Shown: in pieces, positions 42,848 through 48,792 of the stretch | Position numbering within the stretch: position 1 is the stretch's first letter | How the letters are laid out: each line of letters starts with the position of its first letter | Assembly: GCA_002105175.1 (NCBI GenBank) | Contig: MCGE01000066.1 | Span: 1 to 48,792, forward strand | DNA from: Absidia repens | Taxonomy: Eukaryota > Mucoromycota > Mucoromycetes > Mucorales > Cunninghamellaceae | Direction of reading: 5' to 3' | DNA: 48,792 nt | Translations under genes and position numbers: made by a program | Notes under the pieces: generated by a model | What the model was told of the DNA's origin: nothing | Databases searched by the model: none | Seen by the model: the letters and a program-made list of their open reading frames with translations, nothing else

Positions 42848-43617
42848 CTAACTACCAGTGTTGTGAAATTGAAATACCGTTAAGGTACAAAATAAAAATA
42901 GATTTTTATGTATCAAACGTGGGAGCGCCCATATTCATTATTTTTTTTATTTTCACTTTTTACTTCCAACACCTAATAAACACCACAATTATGACTCACG
43001 TAGCGATAGAAAAAGATATAAATATGACATGTTTGAATATTAAATAAAAAGAGTAACCAATTATATCACTTACTTATCTTTTGTGTTTATTTCAATCCCT
43101 TGCCATCAAAATCCACACTTTAACAAAAAAACAACAACTCTGACACCTAATAAATCGAAAGATTTCCAAAAGAAGGAGCGCCAGAGCGTTTATTGCATAA
43201 AAAATAGGATCTGTTATATCACTTGTATAACCTCTTCTATTTATTTTACCTAGCAAGTCATGCACCATTGAGTGTATATTTCTCCACCTCAAATGAATAC
43301 ATTTTGCGGTTAGCTTTTGTAACTGTTTTTATTTTATTAAATTGGGCACAAAAATTCTTCACATATACTTTGCACCGCACCGATTTTTTACTGATACCCT
43401 TTCTGAACCCTGCGGGCATTCAGATAAAAACTCCTGAGGAAAAAAACAAATTCATTTTTCTTCTTTATATAATGTGGTTTTTATTAGGTGTTGGAAGTAA
43501 AAAGTGAAAATAAAAAAATAAATAAATGTGGGCGCTCCCACATTTGACACATACAGTAAAATCTATTTTTATTTTTACACCTGAACGGGATTCCAATTTC
43601 ACAACACTGGTAGCTAG
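42848..43617. mobile_element. Second inverted-repeat element, ~130-bp TIRs, non-coding
   Basis: CTAACTACCAGTGTTGTG... (42848-42978) is repeated inverted at 43482-43617 (...CACAACACTGGTAGCTAG). The CAGTGTTG core tips look hAT-like, but the repeat extends eight bases beyond them, so class and boundary are open. The ~500-base centre has no supported ORF. Confidence 0.75.
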
Positions 43618-43754
43618 ACTTTTTAGAATCTAATTACTGGACTATGATTTTTTTTCTCAGTTTTACTTTTTTTTTTTACCCACTGGGGTTTTCCGACTTC
43701 TTCCTCATTATTATTTTTTCTAATAAAGTTACTTTATTCAGTCTCGTATTCATG
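43615..43754 (+). repeat. Repeat D, right arm of an inverted pair
   Basis: TAGACTTTTTAGAATC...GTCTCGTATTCATGA, the inverse of 41897-42087. Confidence 0.8.
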
Positions 43755-43767
43755 ACCTATAATACTC

Positions 43768-44118
43768 ATGAGAAGTGCAGAATTTACTGGTGGACGAGCC
43801 GCTTATTACGTCATGGACCGGGAAACAACGAAAGAAGATCGTGAAAAAGCAAACGCAGTCATGGATATCAATGTTATGGATGTCGCACGCTATCATGGAA
43901 AGGACCCTCTTCAGCCGATAGGAATGGGAAAAGCAATGATCAAGAAACATCCATTCACGTACAAGGAATATCCGAGGACGCCTCCATTTAGTCCCATTCA
44001 AGGCGCCGACACGATGAATGAACCTGACAATAGCAATAACTATAGCATTTTCAGCGACAAAGTATCAAACAGTTACAGTAAGAACGACCTCATGACATTG
44101 TTGCAGGCTGTAAAATAA
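43768..44118 (+). CDS. Hypothetical 116-residue protein
   Basis: ATG 43768, stop TAA 44116-44118. The composition is even and hydrophilic without homopolymer artefacts: a basic, acidic N-terminal third (D-R-E-T-T-K-E-D-R-E-K-A-N-A-V-M-D), then Pro-rich T-P-P-F-S-P-I-Q-G and an Asn/Ser-rich tail. It looks like a genuine coding sequence or a last exon. No family or splice partner recognised. Repeat D ends 14 bases upstream and a family C LTR starts ~22 bases downstream, so it may be an exon stranded between insertions. Confidence 0.45.
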   Translation: MRSAEFTGGRAAYYVMDRETTKEDREKANAVMDINVMDVARYHGKDPLQPIGMGKAMIKKHPFTYKEYPRTPPFSPIQGADTMNEPDNSNNYSIFSDKVSNSYSKNDLMTLLQAVK

Positions 44119-44139
44119 CAGAAATAAAAAAATGAATAA

Positions 44140-44471
44140 GAGACAGGTAGAATTAAGTGATATTCTTGTATATGGTTTTTATTAATAAAAAATGTCACTC
44201 TTTATATACTATATCTTATGTTCCATAAAAAATAGATATTACATGGGTTTATTGCTATTATTATTTTTTATCATCATCATCATCATCTCTATTTTAATCG
44301 TATGAATGTCTGATATAAGGTGTATGATGATACGATTGATATTATTGCAAGGGTATTTTATTTTATTTTCTTCTATTTTATGAGACCTGATGATTTTATG
44401 AAGTGAATCGTTGTTTTCTCTTTTTCCATCACAGTGTTGCGTGATTATTTATTTTCATCATGCATTGTTCC
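44140..44471 (-). repeat. LTR family C, truncated by a family B LTR
   Basis: Reverse copy from GACAGGTAGAATTAAGTG to GCATTGTTCC; its 5' tip (TGTCGCATC) is missing where the B LTR begins at 44472. Confidence 0.85.
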
Positions 44472-44790
44472 TGTCGTATTTGTCATCCTCTATATTTACA
44501 TGATAAATCAATCTATCAAATATAGCACATGTCGGACTCAGATCAGGCACTAACTGTCATATTCAATCCCGATCTGTCAGTACACCAATAATCATTCAAT
44601 CATCTAATCACAGTCCAATGATTTAATCCCTCATCTCTATCTTATCCAATAATACAATAGTAGTAGAAATTTATTATTCCAATAACAGCTTCCCCGATTT
44701 TATTATAAAAGCCTTCCATCATTTTACTAAAATAAAAATATAACTTTGTCTCACTTATTTGACTCGTTTTCTACTACACCAAACATTACA
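44472..44790 (+). repeat. Solo LTR, family B
   Basis: 319 bases, TGTCGTATTTGTCATCC...CAAACATTACA. Confidence 0.9.
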
Positions 44791-44799
44791 TACACCATT

Positions 44800-45080
44800 C
44801 ATCCAGATTAGCACCTCTCTCAGCTACTATTAGCGGCCCCCTATTTTTGCATCTTCTTTCCTTTTAGTATAGTATTGACTACGTATCATTATTCAATAAA
44901 AGCTTTTTTATTTTGCAATGAACAATGGAATGGCAAAGCTATTCTACTGTGACAGGCTACTGTACATACTTATTCTATAGCGGTAGACTATTCTACATAA
45001 TATTCTATTGTGGTAGACTATTCTACATAATATTCTATTGCGGTAGACTATTCTGCATATTATTCTGTTGTTGGTTTGGA
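44800..45080 (+). repeat. Interspersed repeat F, partial copy with 27-base tandem units
   Basis: Matches the 3' part of F (from CTTTTAGTATAGTATTGAC). It contains three tandem units of the TTCTATTG.GGTAGACTATTCTACATAATA type at ~44973-45065. Confidence 0.7.
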
Positions 45081-45149
45081 AAGCCTATAGCGAAATTACT
45101 ACTTTTGGCAGGCTTCGCGGTCGAGATATTCCGGATTTATTGAATTTTT

Positions 45150-46156
45150 AGGGGGTGTGGCGGGCAGTTTAAGGGGGATATTGGAAGAAACAAAGGTAAA
45201 ATGGTGAGGCAGCCAAGTGAATTTTGATATCCAAGTAAAAATGTGTGTTTGAATGGCGGGCTATGGCTATAGCGTAGAGGCGTTTATTATGGCTGTAGGC
45301 TTTTAGCTGTGAGCTTATAGGCGTAAACTTTAAAGCATTGTACAATTAATTGTATGAGAGATGGATGGTTTGTTTGGTGACAAAAAATGATTGTATAATA
45401 TTTCTAAAGATGCATGGAAAATTTGAAGTTGAACGGTTTCGTAGTTCGTTTTATATAAAGCAAAGAAGAAAATATTGCAGGTTAATTGGATTTTGCAGGC
45501 TGTAAAGCCAGATGGGTGTGAATTCAACCGCCGCCGCCGGCAGCCTGGATTGTTGATCGAGAAAAAAAAATGGGAGCGCACATCCAAAAAAAAAAAACAA
45601 GTCAACAGGAATGAGCCAACATCTGTTCACTGTTTTTGGCTCATTGTGGACCTGGTGGTTTTGGCTTTCTGTTTAGAAATAGTTTAGAAGGGTTTTAGAA
45701 AAGGGATTTCAAGAAGCATGGGGAAACCCTTTCATCTTGATTCTAGAATCTTCGGGAAATGTCTTGATTAGTTTACTACATGTATGTCACTTTTCTTCAA
45801 TAAAGAATATCTCTGCTTCAATAAACCTTGTCTTTGTTTGAAAAAAATGTGTATTTGCTTCAATGATGTGCGTTTAAGCTTCATTAGAAGTTTGAAGATC
45901 CCTTTTATAGAGATCCCTTTTAGAAATCCCTTTGTTGTATTTGACATCGTTCCTTCTTCTACACATTGATCTAGATTAGCGCCTCTCTCAACTACTATGA
46001 GCGGTCTCTATTTACATCTCCTTTCCTTTTAGTATAGTATTGACTATTATGACTCAATAAAAGCTTTTTTATTTTGCAATGAACTATGGATGGCGAAGCC
46101 TTTCTACTGTGGTAGAGTCATCTGCATACTAATGAACATACTATTATACTGTTCTA
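45150..46156 (+). repeat. Interspersed repeat F, copy 3, interrupted by the Tc1 element
   Basis: Collinear with 21120-22110. The Tc1 transposon has inserted at a TA in its 3' part; the corresponding uninterrupted GTTCTACATACT is at ~22098. Confidence 0.8.
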
Positions 46157-47806
46157 CACTGGCTTCCACAAGTGCCCACATGTTAGTGATTTTTTTATAA
46201 AATCAACTGTTGAAAAAAATCCACTTAATTAAGGTATATTGAAATTTACACAAAACAAAGCCGCGGTTCTCGAGATCCGGATGGCATGTCGGAGTTTTGA
46301 AAATATTTGCATAATGCATAAATATGGACTTTGGCGTTCGGACATACCATGTGGGCAGTTTTGACGCGGTAAACAAAAAAAAAAAAAGACATAAGAAAAA
46401 GGCACAAAATAATAAAATAATTTTATTTAATAATCAATCCAGTATCCTTTTGCTTTGATGACATCTCTACAACGCTTTGGCATGCTATCAATCACATTTC
46501 TACAGTCCTCTATAGTCAAACCATTCCAGACGTCTTGTGCACGATCCCAGAGGTCATGAATGCCTTTAGGAGGTGTGTCATAATCCCTAAAAAGTCGAAG
46601 TTTAACCAAGGACCAGATGTTTTCAATTGGATTGAGGTCAGGGGATTGTGCAGGCCACTCCATAGTCGAAAATGGTTGTTCTTCCAAGTACTTCTTGATT
46701 GTCTTCGCCGTATGCTTGGGATCGTTATCGTGTTGAAATATGACCTTGCTTTCATCATACTCATACCATTCCATAGTTGTCTTGAGTTCGTCCTCTAGAA
46801 TCTTTTCGTATAATTCCTTGTCAAGTATATCTTTGATTTTCGTCATATAGCCAGGTCCATCGTAAGTAATACAACCCCAGATCATCAATCCACGACCACC
46901 ATGCTTGACTGTTTGCCTGACATGCTTAGGTTGCAATCTTTCTTCGGTCCTTTTCCAAGTGTAGTAGCGACCATCGGATCCAAAGAGACTCATTCTTGTT
47001 TCATCTGACCATATTACACGCCTCCAATCATCCATAGTCCAATCCAGGTGAGATCTAGCAAAACGAAGACGGGCCCTGCGATTCTTGATACTAATAGTCG
47101 GCTTTTTTGGCCTCACAAATGAGATTAGACCCGCCTCTTTCAATGATCTACGGACAGTAGAAGTAGATACAACCACACCAACAAGCTCTTGCAATGCTTT
47201 CTTGACGTCGCTCGCGTTCGTCTTGCCATCTTTCACCACAGAGCGCACACAGAAGGTCTTGTCTCTTGCAGACAGCTTGCTAACACGGCCACCAGTAAGC
47301 TTCGGACAATCCTTTTCAAGGCCCGCATTGAACTTGTGCACCATAGACTTGCTAATACCAACAATAGTAGCGACTTCACGTTCAGACTTGCCTTGCTTGA
47401 GATGAAATTCGGCGTTTCTCTTTGTAGAGTCTTGGATAGGGCGCATGTTGTTGATAGTCAAAAAAATAGAAGAAAAAAAGTAAACTTACAATTAAAATTG
47501 AGCAGAATGGGTTTGATTATGTTTACTTTTCATTATGAACGTTTTATTTTGAATAATACGCCTTCTACGAAGAAATTATGGTATTGCCTATCATCGCGTC
47601 AAAACTGCCCACATGGTATGTACGAACGCCAAAGTCCATATTTATGCATTATGCAAATATTTTCAAAACTCCGACATACCATCCGAATCTCGAGAACCGT
47701 GGCTTTGTTTTGTGTAACTTTCAATATACCTTAATTAAGTGGATTTTTTTCAACAGTTGATTTTATAAAAAAATCACCAACATGTGGGCACTTGTGGAAG
47801 CCAGTG
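46157..47806 (-). mobile_element. Tc1/mariner transposon, apparently intact
   Basis: 1650 bases starting CACTGGCTTCC and ending GGAAGCCAGTG, with terminal inverted repeats of ~211 bases (46157-46367 and 47594-47806). TA target duplications lie at 46155-46156 and 47807-47808. The repeats differ at only a few positions and the single ORF is undisturbed. Confidence 0.95.
46427..47461 (-). CDS. Tc1 family transposase, DD34E, full length
   Basis: 344 residues, no stops or frame breaks. An N-terminal HTH (residues ~10-55: G-K-S-E-R-E-V-A-T-I-V-G-I-S-K-S-M-V) is followed by a second DNA-binding segment (~60-110) and the DDE domain. D153 lies in V-I-W-S-D-E-T, D245 in F-Q-H-D-N-D-P-K-H-T, and E280 in S-P-D-L-N-P-I-E-N-I-W. 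Exactly 34 residues separate the last two, the Tc1 spacing. Such enzymes cut and paste the element at TA sites. ATG at 47459-47461 gives a length normal for the family; Met6 is an alternative start. It lies centrally between the TIRs. Confidence 0.95.
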   Translation of the reverse strand: MTINNMRPIQDSTKRNAEFHLKQGKSEREVATIVGISKSMVHKFNAGLEKDCPKLTGGRVSKLSARDKTFCVRSVVKDGKTNASDVKKALQELVGVVVSTSTVRRSLKEAGLISFVRPKKPTISIKNRRARLRFARSHLDWTMDDWRRVIWSDETRMSLFGSDGRYYTWKRTEERLQPKHVRQTVKHGGRGLMIWGCITYDGPGYMTKIKDILDKELYEKILEDELKTTMEWYEYDESKVIFQHDNDPKHTAKTIKKYLEEQPFSTMEWPAQSPDLNPIENIWSLVKLRLFRDYDTPPKGIHDLWDRAQDVWNGLTIEDCRNVIDSMPKRCRDVIKAKGYWIDY

Positions 47807-47808
47807 TA

Positions 47809-47945
47809 TACATTAGAATACCTCATTCTTCATTCATGAATAAAACCTTTTTTATTGAAACATCGCTAAACTTAAGTCACTAAACTAAAGGGAAGGGAAT
47901 AAAAGGATCTCGGGAGCAGTCGAGGGATCTTGAGGGATGTCGTGA
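47809..47945. other. Subtelomeric spacer
   Basis: AT-rich, then purine-rich (GGGATCTTGAGGGATG). It includes the flank of the Tc1 insertion and leads into the minisatellite. Confidence 0.5.
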
Positions 47946-47979
47946 AAAAAAGAGAGAGATAGTTCCTTTTCTAAAAAAT

Positions 47980-48470
47980 ACCTGCCCCACAACCCCCGCC
48001 CACAAAGCATACCCCGCACAACCCGCTCTAAAAAAATACCTCCCCCAAAGCACCCCCCCAAAAAAAGACCTCCCCCGCATCCCCCCAAAAAAGACTTCCC
48101 CCCATACACCCCCAAAATAATGTCTCCCCCCATACACCCCCAAATAATGCCTCCCCCATACACCCCCAAAATAATATCTCCCCCCATACACCCCCAAAAT
48201 AAAGTCTCCCCCCATACACCCCCCAAATAGTATCTCCCCCCATACACCCCCAAAATAAGGTCTCCCCCCATACACCCCCAAAATAATACCTCCCCCCATA
48301 CACCCCCAAAAAGGACCTCCTCCCATACACCCCCAAAATAATGTCTCCCCCCATACACCCCCCAAAAAAGACCTCCCCCCATACACCCCCAAAAAAGGCC
48401 TCCCCCCATACACCCCCAAAAAAGACCTCCCCCCATACACCCCCAAAATAATGTTTCCCCCCATAGAACC
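47980..48470. repeat. C-rich subtelomeric minisatellite, ~27-30-base unit
   Basis: About 15 irregular copies of a unit like CCCCCATACACCCCCAAAA plus AAGACCTCC or TAATGTCTCC. The minus strand is G-run-rich. It stays open in three frames at once (up to 201 codons, G-V-Y-G-G-R-type repeats), because the unit contains no minus-strand stop. I treat these frames as repeat translation rather than genes. Confidence 0.9.
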
Positions 48471-48496
48471 CCCATATAAACTCACAAAAAAAACAA

Positions 48497-48580
48497 ACGA
48501 AGTGGCGCTTGCGGGTAAGCTACGGGGAGAGACCTTATACTTAGGTTCTGGAGGGCGTGGATCGAGTCCTGGTGTGAATT
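48497..48580 (+). other. Possible Pol III (tRNA/SINE-like) relic
   Basis: GGATCGAGTCC (~48559-48569) fits a B box (GGWTCGANNCC), and TGGCGCTTGCGGG lies ~57 bases upstream in a weak A-box position. A full cloverleaf does not form: the anticodon loop lacks U33 and the T-stem mispairs. Not called as a tRNA. Confidence 0.25.
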
Positions 48581-48629
48581 TTTGATTTTTGATTTAATTT
48601 GTTTTTGTTTGTGTGAAGTGTGGGGTAAG

Positions 48630-48792
48630 GGTAAGGGTATTGGGTTTTGGGTTTTTTTTTTGGTTTTTGGTTTTGGGTTTTGGGTTTGGGTTTTGGGTTT
48701 TGGGTTTTGGTTTTGGTTTTGGGTTTTGGGTTTTGGGTTTTGGGTTTTGGGTTTTGGGTTTTGGGTTTTGGGTTTTGGGTTTTGGTTTGGGT
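48630..48792 (+). repeat. Terminal telomere-like array (TTTTGGG)n
   Basis: Begins with irregular GGGGTAAGGGTAAGGG, then TTTTGGG units with TTTGGG and TTTTGG variants. About ten consecutive perfect heptamers lie at 48717-48783, and the array runs to the last base. The G-rich strand points 5' to 3' toward the window end, as at a right chromosome end. Confidence 0.75.

Noticed and set aside
47880..48485. Glycine-rich repeat proteins on the minus strand (up to 201 residues, three frames)
   Set aside because: All three frames are open because the minisatellite unit lacks minus-strand stops; the peptide periodicity just follows the DNA repeat.
48497..48580. tRNA gene
   Set aside because: B-box-like sequence only; anticodon loop and T-stem do not fold correctly.

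Overview
This window looks like the end of a chromosome from an early-diverging filamentous fungus, most likely one of the Mucorales (Mucoromycota). The signs are short GT-AG introns, AT-rich intergenic DNA with very long poly-A/T runs, Tf1/sushi-like Ty3 chromoviruses, LINEs with a C-rich G-poor sense strand, Tc1/mariner elements, and fragments of gene families I associate from memory with Mucorales. The last ~150 bases are a G-rich TTTTGGG array running into the right edge, in the orientation expected of a telomere. The species is not identified.

Layout. 0-12 kb: a small secreted cysteine-rich protein gene (minus), a five-exon minus-strand gene with a C-terminal membrane segment, simple-sequence arrays, local tandem duplications, and several broken copies of a repeated multi-exon gene family. 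12-18.2 kb: a solo LTR, a LINE whose ORFs are broken by frameshifts, and the 3' half of a gene carrying a PD-(D/E)XK-like signature (D...GEIK). 18.7-22.7 kb: LTR relics, a PIF1-helicase-like fragment and a non-coding repeat. 22.7-28.4 kb: a complete Ty3 element with near-identical 390-bp LTRs, TCTTA target duplication and chromodomain integrase. 28.5-34.6 kb: a graveyard of nested solo LTRs; two of them sit inside a second copy of the D...GEIK gene. 34.6-40.4 kb: a second, different Ty3 chromovirus with 360-bp LTRs, inserted in another LTR (CCTTC duplication). 40.4-46 kb: more LTR relics, a degraded intron-containing gene, and nested inverted-repeat elements. 46.2-47.8 kb: a Tc1 transposon with intact DD34E transposase, ~211-bp inverted repeats and TA flanks. 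47.9-48.8 kb: a subtelomeric C-rich minisatellite and the telomere-like array.

Most host coding capacity here is small, fragmentary or broken. The biology is that of a subtelomeric, transposon-rich accessory region. One technical pattern matters for interpretation: in the young Ty3 element every change of reading frame is a single missing base, almost always in a mononucleotide run of three or more, and no nonsense substitutions were seen. Some apparent pseudogenes may therefore be consensus-sequence artefacts.
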